Below, in pieces: positions 22,586 through 31,968 of a stretch of 64,000 nucleotides of DNA. Below the pieces are notes generated by a model that saw only the letters and a list, made by a program, of their open reading frames with translations, had not been told where the DNA came from and searched no databases. How positions within the stretch are numbered: the first letter of the stretch is position 1; every line of letters starts with the position of its first letter. The DNA is from Pseudorhizobium xiangyangii (lineage in GTDB: Bacteria > Pseudomonadota > Alphaproteobacteria > Rhizobiales > Rhizobiaceae). The stretch covers positions 62,001 to 126,000 of the forward strand of contig NZ_JAJAWH010000014.1 of NCBI RefSeq assembly GCF_020531965.1. Reading direction: 5' to 3'. The position numbers were made by a program, and so were the translations under genes.

Positions 22586-24502
22586 TCATTGGATGGCGGT
22601 GGCGATCACGTCTTCCAGTTGCTGCTGTGAGAATGGCTTTGACAACTTCGGCAGTTGCGCACCGGCCCCTGACGGGAGTTCGGCATATCCTGTCGCCAGA
22701 ACCACCGGAATATGCGGCCATTCGGCCTGGATATGGCTTGCAAGCTCGGCACCGGTCATCTTAGGCATCGAATGATCGGTCAGGACGATATCGACCTGCG
22801 TTCCATCCTTCAGTACCTGCAACGCCTGTGAGCCATTGTAGGCTTCGATGACCTTGTGACCCAGGTCTTCCAGCATCAATGTCGTGTTCATCAGCACAAG
22901 TGCGTCGTCGTCGACCGCGAGTATGGTCAGGGAGGTTTGTATCGGTACCATTTTTTCCGCGTTGTGGTCCTCTTCGACAGACAAGGTGGCGGGATCGCTC
23001 TCGGTGACAGGCAGGACAAGGGAAATGGTTGTTCCTGCGCCCGTGCGGCTTTCTATCGTCAATTTGCCTCCAGATTGCTCTGCAAGTCCCTGCACCATGG
23101 ACAATCCAAGTCCCGTTCCTTTGCCGACGCCTTTCGTCGTGAAGAATGGGGTGGTTGCTTGCTGGGCGGTAGCTTCGTTCATTCCTTCGCCTGTGTCCGT
23201 CACGGACAGACGTACAAATTGCCGGCTATCCTTGCCGGATGGCTTCGCCCGCTCGGCGTGAATGGTAATCGTGCCGCCTTGAGGCATCGCATCCCGTGCA
23301 TTCACGATGAGGTTGAGCAGTGCCGCTTCCAGCTGAACGGCGTCGGTCATGACGCAGGGCAAGTCATTCGGGAGGCTCGCATTGATCTGGATAGTTGATC
23401 CCACGGAGCGCTGGACAAGTTCCATCATGCCCGACACGAGGTCCGGAATGTCGACAGGAGCCATGTTGAGATCCTGCTTCCGGGAATAGGCAAGCATGCG
23501 CTGGATGAGGGCGACGCCCCGTTCGGCCCCCTGAATCGCGTTGTCGAGAAGCGGCATCAACGAGGGATCGTCAGGTAGTCTTCTCTTCAGAATGCCCAGG
23601 CTGCCGAGTACCGCCATGAGCAGGTTGTTGAAATCATGAGCGATGCCGCCGGTCAGCTGACCGATGGCCTCCATCTTCTGCGCCTGGAACAGTTCTTCGC
23701 GTGTCTGGATCAAGATCTTCTGGGCTTCGACCTTCGAGGTGATATCGCGGGTAACCTTTGCAAAGCCGAGAAGCTCGCCGGTATCGTCTCGAATGGCGTC
23801 GATAATGACATGGGCCCAGAAATGTGAGCCGTCCTTCCTCAGCCGGATACCTTCTTTTTCGAAACGTCCTTCGCGACGGGCCGTCTCCAGCCCCTTTTCC
23901 GGCACGCCGGCGCTGCGATCCTCTTCCGTATAGAAGCGTGAAAAATGCGAGCCGATGATTTCCGCGCTGCTATAGCCCTTGATGCGCTCGGCGCCGGCAT
24001 TCCAGCTGGTTATCCGACCATTTGGATCCAGCATGTAGATGGCGTAGTCCGTCACTCCCTGAACCAGCAGATGAAATTGCTGCTCGCTCTTTGCAAGCTC
24101 TGCTTCTGCCCGCTTGCGTTCGGTCAGGTCCCTCGTGACCTTGGCAAAACCCAGGAGGGTGCCGTTGGGGCTCCAGATCGGATCGATAACCACGTGTGCC
24201 CAGAACCGGCTCCCGTCCTTGCGCAGTCGCCAGCCTTCGTTTTCGAAGCGACCTTCTGTCTGAGCCATTGATAATGCTCTTGCAGGCAGGTTTTCGGCGC
24301 GATCTTCCTCGGTGTAGAAACGCGAGAAATGCTTTCCCAGGATTTCGTGAGCCATATATCCCTTGAAGCGCTGCGCACCGGGATTCCAGCTGCTGACCCT
24401 TCCTTCCGGGTCGAGCATATAGATGGCATAGTCCGTGATGGCGTCTACGAGAAGCCGATAGCGCTCTTCTTGCACGAGCGTGACCTGAGAATGAGTCTGC
24501 AT
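22586..24502 (-). CDS. Hybrid sensor histidine kinase: PAS-PAS-HisKA-ATPase-receiver
   Basis: A 638-residue soluble hybrid kinase. Two PAS domains (about 12-130 and 140-255) are strikingly alike: TDYAIYMLDPEGRVSSWNPG against TDYAIYMLDPNGRITSWNAG, and both end in LLGFAKVTRD. HisKA follows with GQLTGGIAHDFNNLLMAV and its phospho-accepting His. The ATPase domain shows LNLIVNARDAMPQGG and GKGTGLGLSMVQG. The C-terminal receiver carries VDIVLTDHSMP with Asp576 and LSKPF. No membrane helix is present, so it senses a cytoplasmic signal. No output regulator is adjacent, so the phosphate target is unknown. I see no clear promoter in 24503-24650. Confidence 0.94.
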   Translation of the reverse strand: MQTHSQVTLVQEERYRLLVDAITDYAIYMLDPEGRVSSWNPGAQRFKGYMAHEILGKHFSRFYTEEDRAENLPARALSMAQTEGRFENEGWRLRKDGSRFWAHVVIDPIWSPNGTLLGFAKVTRDLTERKRAEAELAKSEQQFHLLVQGVTDYAIYMLDPNGRITSWNAGAERIKGYSSAEIIGSHFSRFYTEEDRSAGVPEKGLETARREGRFEKEGIRLRKDGSHFWAHVIIDAIRDDTGELLGFAKVTRDITSKVEAQKILIQTREELFQAQKMEAIGQLTGGIAHDFNNLLMAVLGSLGILKRRLPDDPSLMPLLDNAIQGAERGVALIQRMLAYSRKQDLNMAPVDIPDLVSGMMELVQRSVGSTIQINASLPNDLPCVMTDAVQLEAALLNLIVNARDAMPQGGTITIHAERAKPSGKDSRQFVRLSVTDTGEGMNEATAQQATTPFFTTKGVGKGTGLGLSMVQGLAEQSGGKLTIESRTGAGTTISLVLPVTESDPATLSVEEDHNAEKMVPIQTSLTILAVDDDALVLMNTTLMLEDLGHKVIEAYNGSQALQVLKDGTQVDIVLTDHSMPKMTGAELASHIQAEWPHIPVVLATGYAELPSGAGAQLPKLSKPFSQQQLEDVIATAIQ

Positions 24503-24650
24503 AAAGCTGATGTGTCCCCCTGCTTCGCCTTAAGCAGTCGAGATCATATAATCCGCATTTCCTTATTTAGTTCCTTACTCTTTCAAACTCCCTCCGCAAC
24601 GGTCCCGCAGGATTGACAATCCGATGATCTCGGCTTACGAATGACGAAAT

Positions 24651-25286
24651 ATGAAAAACGTCACCCGTAAATCGAAAGTGCCCGCCATGGATGCGAGTGG
24701 TGCTTCTGAGGCTGTAAGACAAGAGAACGTAACCCGTATCCTTGATGCGGCGGAGCGTCTCTTCAAACACTACGGCTATACGAAAACGAATGTCGCCGAC
24801 ATCGCCCGTGACCTGGGCATGTCTCCGGCGAACATCTATCGATTCTTCGGATCGAAGGCCGATATCCATCAAGCGCTGGCGCAGCGGATGCTCGATGCGG
24901 GTTACCAGCTTGCGGCAGAGACGCTAAGCGGTCCCGGCAATGCCTCGGATAGGCTCAGAAAGCATATCTTGCAGCAGTTCCAGATGACGCTGGAAACGAT
25001 GATCAGCGAGCAGAAAGTCCACGAAATGGTGGTCATCGCCATTGAACAGCAATGGCCGGTGATCGACGCGCACCTGCGGCGCCTGAGGACTCTCGTTACC
25101 GAGGTCGTCAGAGAGGGGATCGCGGCCGGTGAGTTCCGCGATACGGATCCGGAGGTAGCCGCAGATTGCTTCATGTCTGCGACGGCTGCCCTCTGTCATC
25201 CGCAAATGGTGGCGACCTGCGTATCCGAGTTCAAGATCTGCACGCCTGAACAGGTGGTCGAGTTTGCCCTGCGGGGCCTGAAATAA
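24651..25286 (+). CDS. TetR-family transcriptional regulator
   Basis: A 211-residue TetR regulator. The helix-turn-helix near residues 25-75 reads ILDAAERLFKHYGYTKTNVADIARDLGMSPANIYRFFGSKADI, split here by the usual family landmarks AERLF, IARDLGMS and IYRFF. The rest is the all-helical ligand domain. It lies 40 bases upstream of an RND efflux operon in the same direction, the usual place for a local repressor whose ligand is an exported compound. That role is inferred. No clear palindromic operator stood out between 24503 and 24650. Confidence 0.92.
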   Translation: MKNVTRKSKVPAMDASGASEAVRQENVTRILDAAERLFKHYGYTKTNVADIARDLGMSPANIYRFFGSKADIHQALAQRMLDAGYQLAAETLSGPGNASDRLRKHILQQFQMTLETMISEQKVHEMVVIAIEQQWPVIDAHLRRLRTLVTEVVREGIAAGEFRDTDPEVAADCFMSATAALCHPQMVATCVSEFKICTPEQVVEFALRGLK

Positions 25287-25326
25287 ATCTGCGGCGCCGT
25301 TGGGCGTATTGCCGGGAGTAGGTATC

Positions 25327-26481
25327 ATGGTGTCGGTTCAAGCAGCGTTGGAGAGCTTCCGGCTTTCTCGGGCTATAGGTGTCGTCAGTCTCCTTGCCAT
25401 CCTTGTCGGATGCTCGGATGAGCAGGCTGCAGTCGCAGTCGAGCCCGTGCGTCCGGTCAAGGTGGTGGAAGTCACAGAGCCCGATACCGGCAGGCGGATG
25501 GAATATTCCGGCTCCGTGAAGGCCAGAACCCAGATGGCTCTCGGCTTTCGCGTCAACGGAAAGATTACCGAACGTCTCGTCGACGTGGGCCAGCATGTGA
25601 AGCCGGGTGACGTACTGGCGCGGCTTGATGCGACGGATTACGGTCTTTCTGTTCGCAGCGCCGAGGCGAACCTGAGTGCCGCGCGCAAGCAAGAGGAAAT
25701 CGCTGCACTTGCACGTCGTCGCGCCGAGACCCTTGCCAGCAAGAATGTTGCCTCTCGCTCCGAACTCGAGCAGGCGGTGCTATCCCACGACCAGGCTATA
25801 TCCTCCCGCGAGGCCGCCGAGGCGAGCCTAGAGCAGGCGCGCAATCAGGTTGCCTACACCGAACTGAAGTCCGACATGAGCGGTATCGTGACATTGATCG
25901 GTGCGGACATCGGGCAGGTCGTTGCGTCCGGTACGCCGGTCGTCCACGTTGCTGTTGATGGGGCCAAAGAGGCGCAGATCGCTGTGCCCGAGACCGATAT
26001 TACCCATTTTACAGTCGGCAAGACGGTCAAGGTCCGGTTCTGGTCGCATTCCGATCTCGAGCTCGAAGGTTCCATCCGCGAAGTGTCGGGAAGCGCCGAT
26101 CCTCAGTCGCGCACCTTTGCGGTCCGTGTCAGCCTTCCAGAGGATCCGCAGATACTTCTCGGAATGACTGCGACCGTCGAAGCCGTGGAGCAACGGAAGC
26201 TGTCCACCTACGACGTGCCACTTGCTTCGCTGGGCGAGAGGGACGGTCACACGATCGTATGGGTCGTCGATCGCGGCACATCGCTAGTTCACGCGAAAAA
26301 GGTAACCGTGTCGGACTTCTCAGACCATGGTGCGCGCCTGTCGGAAGGCGTTTCAACCGGTGACGTGGTCGTCGCCGCCGGAACGCAGTTCATGAAGGAC
26401 GACATGAAGGTCAAGCTTCCGGAGCAGTTTGAACTGGTCTCATCGGCGCCGGAAGGCAACGACGACGCCGCGCTGCGCTGA
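25327..26481 (+). CDS. RND efflux periplasmic adaptor (membrane fusion) lipoprotein
   Basis: A 384-residue HlyD/AcrA-type adaptor that links an inner-membrane RND pump to an outer-membrane channel. The N-terminal signal ends in a lipobox (AILVGC), so it is lipid anchored. GFRVNGKITERLVDVGQHVKPGD is the lipoyl half-motif, followed by an alpha-hairpin (AEANLSAARKQEEIAALARRRAETLA) and the second lipoyl half (ELKSDMSGIVT). ATG 25327 has GGGAG eight bases upstream. The frame extends to 25300 without signal. It is followed after 22 bases by the RND pump gene. No outer-membrane factor gene is present. Confidence 0.93.
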   Translation: MVSVQAALESFRLSRAIGVVSLLAILVGCSDEQAAVAVEPVRPVKVVEVTEPDTGRRMEYSGSVKARTQMALGFRVNGKITERLVDVGQHVKPGDVLARLDATDYGLSVRSAEANLSAARKQEEIAALARRRAETLASKNVASRSELEQAVLSHDQAISSREAAEASLEQARNQVAYTELKSDMSGIVTLIGADIGQVVASGTPVVHVAVDGAKEAQIAVPETDITHFTVGKTVKVRFWSHSDLELEGSIREVSGSADPQSRTFAVRVSLPEDPQILLGMTATVEAVEQRKLSTYDVPLASLGERDGHTIVWVVDRGTSLVHAKKVTVSDFSDHGARLSEGVSTGDVVVAAGTQFMKDDMKVKLPEQFELVSSAPEGNDDAALR

Positions 26482-26503
26482 TTGATATTGGAGGGACGGG
26501 ACG

Positions 26504-29500
26504 ATGACTTCCAACCACATCGACCCCCAGGGAACAGATCGCTTCAACCTGTCGCGGTGGGCCATCGAACATCCGAGCATTGCCCGGTTCCTGTTCGGCC
26601 TCATCATTGTCATGGGTGCCCTTGGGCTCATGAACATGGGGCAGAAGGAAGATCCGGATTTTACATTCCGCGTCATGGTTGTGCAGACCGTGTGGCCCGG
26701 CGCCTCGATCGAGGAAATGCAGGACCAGGTCGTCAACAAGATCGAGCGGAAACTGCAGGAGACACCGCATCTCGACTGGGTGAAGTCCTTCACCCGGGCC
26801 GGCACCTCCATCACCACCATCCAGGTCAAGGGCGACACCAACGCGGAAGAGGTGGCCGACGCCTTCTATCAGGTGCGCAAGAAGATGGGCGACATCGGGC
26901 AGGAATTGCCTGAAGGCCTTTTGGGGCCGTACTTCAACGACGAGTTCGGCGACACCTATATTACCCTGCATGCCATCACCGGCGAGGACTACGGCTATCC
27001 CGAGCTGAAGGACTTTGCCATTCAGGCCCGCGACATGCTGCTGGCGACGCCCGGCGTCGAGAAAGCAGTGGTTCTCGGTGATCAGCCGCAGAAGATCTAC
27101 ATCGACGTTTCATCCAAGGTTCTCGCCGAACGCGGCCTGACATTGAACAATATCCGTGATGCGCTGTCGGGGCAGAACGCGATTGATCCCGCAGGCGCCA
27201 TCAACACGGCCGAGCGCTCCGTTCGGATTTCGGTCGAGGGCGGCGTCACCACGCCGGAAGATGTGCGGGAACTGCGCCTGCGCTCCGGCGATCAGGTCTT
27301 CCGGCTCGGCGATATAGCGACCGTCAGTTCCGGCCTCGAGGATCCTTTCCAGCGAAAGTTCCGCTTCAACGGCCGGGACAGCGTCCAGATCGGTGTCGTG
27401 ATGGCCCAGGGGTTCAAGGTCACCGATGTGGGTGCCGCGGTGAACGAAACCTATGCTCAGTTTGCGCAGTCGCTGCCGTTCGGCGTCTCCGTGGAACAGA
27501 TCTCCAACCAGCCGGAGGTCGTCACCGAGGCGGTTGGCGAGTTCACGAAGGCTCTCGTCGAGGCGCTTCTCATTGTCCTGATCGTCTCGCTGATTTCGAT
27601 CGGCTGGCGCTCCGGTATCGTCATCGCCATCACCATTCCGCTCGTTCTCTCCGCGACATTCGCGATGATGTACTATCTCGGCATCGAGCTTCAGAGAATT
27701 TCCCTCGGTGCGTTGATCATTGCGCTGGGGCTCCTCGTCGATGATGCCATGATCGTCGTTGAACTGATGGAGCGGAAGCTGGAGGAGGGGTTGGAACGGC
27801 TCGAGGCGGCGACCTTTGCGTACCGCTCCACGGCCTTCCCGATGTTGACCGGCACGCTGATTACGACCGCTGGCTTCATCCCGGTCGGCTTTGCCGATTC
27901 CACTGCCGGCGAATACGTGCGCTCGCTCTTCTTCGTCGTCGGCATCGCGCTGGTCACTTCATGGTTCGTCGCCGTCTATTTCACGCCCTGGCTTGGATAC
28001 ATGATCCTGAAGCAGCGGGCGCACGCCGGCACGCATCATGATGCCTACGACACACGCTTCTATCACCGCCTTCGCGCGACCATCGGCTGGGCCGTCCGCC
28101 ACCGCGTCATTGTCCTCCTGATGACGCTCGGTGCGTTCGGCGGTAGCCTCTTTGCCTTCAACTTCATTCCGCAGAGCTTCTTCCCGCAGTCCTCACGGCC
28201 GGAAATCCTTGTGGACATGTGGCTGCCGGAGGGGACCAGCGTTGCGGAAGTGGAGCGGCAGGCCAAGGCGCTCGAGGAGCTGATACTGCCCGATCCCGAC
28301 AAGCATTTCGTTGCGACCTTCATCGGGGAAGGTGCGCCTCGTTTCTTCCTGCCGCTCGACCAGCAGCTTCGCAATCCGAACTATGCCCAGCTTCTGGTGA
28401 TGGCAAACGGGCTCGAAGAGCGCGAACGCCTGATCGTCAAGCTGCGCAAAATCCTTGCCGAGGATTTCCCCTCGGTGCGGGCGAAGGTAGACCGTCTGTT
28501 CCTCGGGCCGCCGGTCGGTTGGCCGGTGCAGATGCGTGTAACCGGTCCTGATCGTGACGAAGTTCGCCGCATCGCCGATGCCGTCAAGCAGCGCTATGAA
28601 GCGAACCCGCTCTTCGGTGCCATCCACGACGACTGGATGGAGCCGGTGCCGGCCATGAAGCTGGTGATCGACCAGGATCGTGCCCGGGCACTCGGTGTCA
28701 CATCGCAGCGTGTTCGACAGATGCTCTATGCTGCCGTGTCCGGCGCACCGCTTGGCGACTTCCGCGACGGTGAGGAGACCGTTTCCATCGTGGCGCGTGA
28801 GCCGGATGCGACGCGCAATCTGCTCTCTGCGGTCAATTCCGTCTATATTCCCACGGACACCGGCGGCTTCGTGCCCGTGTCCCAGATTGCCAGAGTGGTT
28901 CCGATCCTCGAACAGGGTATCGAGTGGCGACGGGATCGCCTGCCGACCATAACCGTCAAAGCCACGCTTCCGGATGGCGTGGAGCCGACGGAAGTCTCCA
29001 AGCACCTCTATGCCGAGATGTCCGACCTTCGTGAAAGCCTGCCGGCAGGCTACAGCGTCGAAATCCAGGGCGGTGCGGAGGATGCGGAGGAAAGCCAGGC
29101 GTCGATTGCCGCCAAGGCGCCGATCATGCTGCTGATCATTCTGGCTCTGCTGATGATCCAGCTTCAGCATTTCGGCAAGGCGATGCTCGTTCTCGCCACC
29201 GGGCCGCTCGGCGTGATCGGGGCAGCACTTGCGCTGCTGGTGACCGGCGCGCCTTTCGGTTTCGTCGCTATCCTCGGAGTTATCGCGCTGCTGGGGATCA
29301 TCATCCGCAACTCGATCATTCTCATCGACCAGATCGACCAGGACATCGCTGCCGGCATGGAGCGTCAGGAGGCAATCATCGGAGCGGCGGTGCGCCGTTT
29401 CCGCCCGATCATGTTGACGGCCATGACCGCGGTTCTTGCTCTCATCCCGATCTCTCGGGGCCTGTTCTGGGGGCCTCTCGCCTACTCGATGATGGGCGGT

Positions 29501-29650
29501 ATCCTCGTTGCCACCGTCCTGACAATTCTGGTCCTGCCGGCGGGCTACGCGCTGTTCTTCGGCCGAGGCCCGAAGACCGACGAGGGCGTTCAGCCGGCGA
29601 ACTCAGACCATGAAGGTGGCGCGGCGGATATCCATCTGGCGGCGGAATAG
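26504..29650 (+). CDS. RND-family efflux pump, inner-membrane subunit
   Basis: A 1048-residue proton-driven efflux pump of the AcrB/MexF superfamily. It has the expected duplicated layout: one N-terminal helix, a large periplasmic loop, six helices (ALVEALLIVLIVSLISIGW, ALGLLVDDAMIVVE with the proton-relay Asp pair), a second loop, and six more helices (MLLIIILALLMIQLQHFGKAM, LLGIIIRNSIILIDQI). The IRNSIILID sequence suggests the branch with single adaptor partners often labelled acriflavin-resistance proteins, and the transported substrate is unknown. GGAGGGACGGG lies just upstream of ATG 26504. It forms an operon with the adaptor gene and probably the TetR gene. Confidence 0.95.
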   Translation: MTSNHIDPQGTDRFNLSRWAIEHPSIARFLFGLIIVMGALGLMNMGQKEDPDFTFRVMVVQTVWPGASIEEMQDQVVNKIERKLQETPHLDWVKSFTRAGTSITTIQVKGDTNAEEVADAFYQVRKKMGDIGQELPEGLLGPYFNDEFGDTYITLHAITGEDYGYPELKDFAIQARDMLLATPGVEKAVVLGDQPQKIYIDVSSKVLAERGLTLNNIRDALSGQNAIDPAGAINTAERSVRISVEGGVTTPEDVRELRLRSGDQVFRLGDIATVSSGLEDPFQRKFRFNGRDSVQIGVVMAQGFKVTDVGAAVNETYAQFAQSLPFGVSVEQISNQPEVVTEAVGEFTKALVEALLIVLIVSLISIGWRSGIVIAITIPLVLSATFAMMYYLGIELQRISLGALIIALGLLVDDAMIVVELMERKLEEGLERLEAATFAYRSTAFPMLTGTLITTAGFIPVGFADSTAGEYVRSLFFVVGIALVTSWFVAVYFTPWLGYMILKQRAHAGTHHDAYDTRFYHRLRATIGWAVRHRVIVLLMTLGAFGGSLFAFNFIPQSFFPQSSRPEILVDMWLPEGTSVAEVERQAKALEELILPDPDKHFVATFIGEGAPRFFLPLDQQLRNPNYAQLLVMANGLEERERLIVKLRKILAEDFPSVRAKVDRLFLGPPVGWPVQMRVTGPDRDEVRRIADAVKQRYEANPLFGAIHDDWMEPVPAMKLVIDQDRARALGVTSQRVRQMLYAAVSGAPLGDFRDGEETVSIVAREPDATRNLLSAVNSVYIPTDTGGFVPVSQIARVVPILEQGIEWRRDRLPTITVKATLPDGVEPTEVSKHLYAEMSDLRESLPAGYSVEIQGGAEDAEESQASIAAKAPIMLLIILALLMIQLQHFGKAMLVLATGPLGVIGAALALLVTGAPFGFVAILGVIALLGIIIRNSIILIDQIDQDIAAGMERQEAIIGAAVRRFRPIMLTAMTAVLALIPISRGLFWGPLAYSMMGGILVATVLTILVLPAGYALFFGRGPKTDEGVQPANSDHEGGAADIHLAAE

Positions 29651-29653
29651 GGC

Positions 29654-29673
29654 CCGGCGGCGTCAGCCGCCGG
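29654..29673. terminator. Hairpin between converging RND and LysR genes
   Basis: An 8-bp G+C stem (29654-29661 with 29666-29673), loop GTCA, overlapping the last codons of the LysR gene. No T run follows, so termination is uncertain. Confidence 0.35.
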
Positions 29674-30583
29674 TACTGGCTCGCAGGAACGCTTCCTGAT
29701 TGGTCCGCACGGCCGAGTAGATATAGTCGGAGACGGACCGAACCCGTGGCACGCTGCTGAGGTCGCGATGACAGACGAGCCAGTAGCTGCGCGTCAGGGT
29801 AACTTCCTCCGGCAGCACGATCGTCAGATCCGGCTGCGCGCGGGCGATGAAATGGGGCAGGACGCACAGCCCGAAGCCGTTCTTCGTCGCCGTCAGCTGC
29901 GCAAAGATGCTGGAGCTCTGGAAGCGCGGCTTTATGCCGGGATGGACGTCACCAAGATAATCCAGTCCAGGGGCAAAGATCATGTCTTCGATGTAGCCGA
30001 TAAAGGGATGCGCCAGGAGATCGTCCCGACGGCGGATCGGGCCTGATTTTGCGAGATATTCGGCAGAGGCATAGACGTTCAGATTGTAGTCGGTGATCTT
30101 GTCGGTGCTGTATGGACCCGCCTTGGGCGGATCGAGCGTCACGGCGATGTCTGCCTCCTTGCGGGAGAGGGACATGATCTGCTGGATCGTCACCAGTTCG
30201 AGCGAAATATTGGGATGCTGAGCGTAGAATGCTCCCATGCGTTGGGTGAAAAAGAAATTAGCGAAGCCTTCGGGCGCGCTCATGCGGATGACGCCGCGTT
30301 GCGCCGTAACGCCGGTGGCGACATCGGCCTGAAGACGATCCGTTTCCGCCTCGATCTTTTCGGCAGTCTCTATGAAGCGTTGGCCAATGGAGGTCAGCAC
30401 ATAACCACGTGGATTGCGCTCGAACAGCTTCACCTTCAGCGCGAATTCGAGCCGGTCGATACGCCGGGAGACGGTTGCGTGGCTGGTGCGCAGGTGGCGG
30501 GCCGCCGTTGATAATTGTCCGGTCCTCGCCACCGCGAGGAAGTACTGGAGGTCGTCCCAGGTAAAGTTCGAATTAGGCTTCAT
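29663..30583 (-). CDS. LysR-family regulator, divergent from the Liv-type operon
   Basis: A 306-residue LysR regulator. The winged HTH reads WDDLQYFLAVARTGQLSTAARHL and TSHATVSRRIDRLE at residues 9-45. The effector domain follows (MSAPEGFANFFFTQRM, ADIAVTLDPP). ATG 30583 is chosen. The TTG at 30601 has no ribosome site. It is transcribed away from the ABC transporter operon starting at 30757, the classic layout for a LysR that controls its neighbour. The ligand is probably the transported compound or a breakdown product (inference). The 173 bases between carry no site I can define with confidence. Confidence 0.92.
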   Translation of the reverse strand: MKPNSNFTWDDLQYFLAVARTGQLSTAARHLRTSHATVSRRIDRLEFALKVKLFERNPRGYVLTSIGQRFIETAEKIEAETDRLQADVATGVTAQRGVIRMSAPEGFANFFFTQRMGAFYAQHPNISLELVTIQQIMSLSRKEADIAVTLDPPKAGPYSTDKITDYNLNVYASAEYLAKSGPIRRRDDLLAHPFIGYIEDMIFAPGLDYLGDVHPGIKPRFQSSSIFAQLTATKNGFGLCVLPHFIARAQPDLTIVLPEEVTLTRSYWLVCHRDLSSVPRVRSVSDYIYSAVRTNQEAFLRASTGG

Positions 30584-30756
30584 GGATCCTGTTCTGTTCA
30601 AAAATGCACAGAGGCTGTTTGCATTTAGTTAGTGAAATTGCCTTGCGTCAATCATGGAATTCCGAAACCATGCGGGCGGTAAGGGTCGCCTTGAGGAGGG
30701 CGATCTCCCAAATTTGAACAGACTCGCGCTCTGGCTTTCTCTGGGAGGAGAACATT

Positions 30757-31962
30757 ATGCGAATGAATCTCGTTACGTCTCTGGCATTCCTGTTGGCCGG
30801 GAGCACGGCTGCTCTTGCTCAAAGCGCATCCGACGGCAAGGTCAAGATCGGCGTTCTGAACGACCAGTCCGGGGTCTACGCAGACTTCGGCGGCAAGTCC
30901 TCGGTGGAAGCCGCCAAGATGGCAATCGAGGACTTTGGCGGAAAGGTGCTGGACCTGCCGGTCGAGCTCGTCGATGCGGACCACCAGAACAAGGCCGACA
31001 TCGCATCCAACATTGCGCGCCAGTGGTACGACACCGAGCAGGTCGATGCGATCATGGAACTGACGACGTCGTCGGTGGCCCTCGCTGTTCAGGCGCTCAG
31101 CAAGGAAAAGAAGAAGATCAACATTGTTACCGGCGCTGCGACAACGGAACTCACGGGCAAGCAGTGCAGCCCCTACGGCTTCCACTGGGCCTATGACACA
31201 CACGCGCTCGCGGTCGGCACAGGCGGTGCGCTCGTCAAGCAGGGCGGCGACAGCTGGTTCTTCCTGACGGCCGACTACGCTTTCGGCTACTCCCTGGAGG
31301 AACAGACGAGCGCGTTTGTGAAATCTGCTGGCGGTACGGTCTCGGGCGCAGTGCGTCACCCACTCGCCACCAACGATTTCTCGTCCTTCCTGCTGCAGGC
31401 GCAGTCTTCGGGTGCGAAGGTTATCGGTCTCGCCAATGCGGGTCTCGATACGTCGAATGCCATCAAGCAGGCTGCCGAGTTTGGAATTACGGCCGGCGGC
31501 CAGAACCTTGCCGCGCTGCTTTTCACGCTGGCTGAAGTGCATGGTCTCGGCGTCGAGGCAGCACAGGGCCTGACCTTGACGGAAGGCTATTACTGGAACC
31601 TCGACGACCAGAGCCGAGAGTTCGGCAAGCGCTTCTTCGAGCGCACCGGCAGGATGCCGAACATGGTTCATGCCGGGACATACTCGTCCGTCCTGCAGTA
31701 CCTCAAGGCGATCGAGAAAGCCGGCACCGACGAGACCGAGGCCGTCGCCAAGGCATTGCATGAAATGCCGGTGGACGACTTCTTCGCCCGCAATGGCACC
31801 GTCGGTGCCAATGGCCGCATGATCCATGACATGTATCTTCTCCAGGTGAAGAAGCCGGGCGAAAGCGACGAGCCATGGGATTACTTCAACGTGCTTTCCA
31901 CGATCCCCGGCAAGGAAGCGTACATCGATCCCGCCAAGAGCGGCTGCGATCTGGTGAAGTAA
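30757..31962 (+). CDS. Branched-chain amino acid/amide-type ABC substrate-binding protein
   Basis: A 401-residue periplasmic type I binding protein (Peripla_BP_6 fold). A signal peptide ends at TAALAQS. KIGVLNDQSGVYADFGGKSSVEAAKMAI is the ligand-site opening of the family, here with the long helix that follows. The domains continue through WFFLTADYAFGYSLEEQ and SGAKVIGLANAG. GGAGG lies eight or nine bases before ATG 30757. It heads the operon, with ATPases seven bases downstream. Members of this family bind aliphatic amides, urea, aromatic acids or amino acids, so the ligand cannot be named. The oxidoreductase downstream hints at an alcohol-containing substrate. Confidence 0.92.
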   Translation: MRMNLVTSLAFLLAGSTAALAQSASDGKVKIGVLNDQSGVYADFGGKSSVEAAKMAIEDFGGKVLDLPVELVDADHQNKADIASNIARQWYDTEQVDAIMELTTSSVALAVQALSKEKKKINIVTGAATTELTGKQCSPYGFHWAYDTHALAVGTGGALVKQGGDSWFFLTADYAFGYSLEEQTSAFVKSAGGTVSGAVRHPLATNDFSSFLLQAQSSGAKVIGLANAGLDTSNAIKQAAEFGITAGGQNLAALLFTLAEVHGLGVEAAQGLTLTEGYYWNLDDQSREFGKRFFERTGRMPNMVHAGTYSSVLQYLKAIEKAGTDETEAVAKALHEMPVDDFFARNGTVGANGRMIHDMYLLQVKKPGESDEPWDYFNVLSTIPGKEAYIDPAKSGCDLVK

Positions 31963-31968
31963 GCCATC

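Noticed and set aside
24503-24650. Possible EcfG site between the hybrid kinase and the TetR gene
   Set aside because: GTTCC at 24570 pairs only with GATT on the minus strand, two mismatches from consensus.
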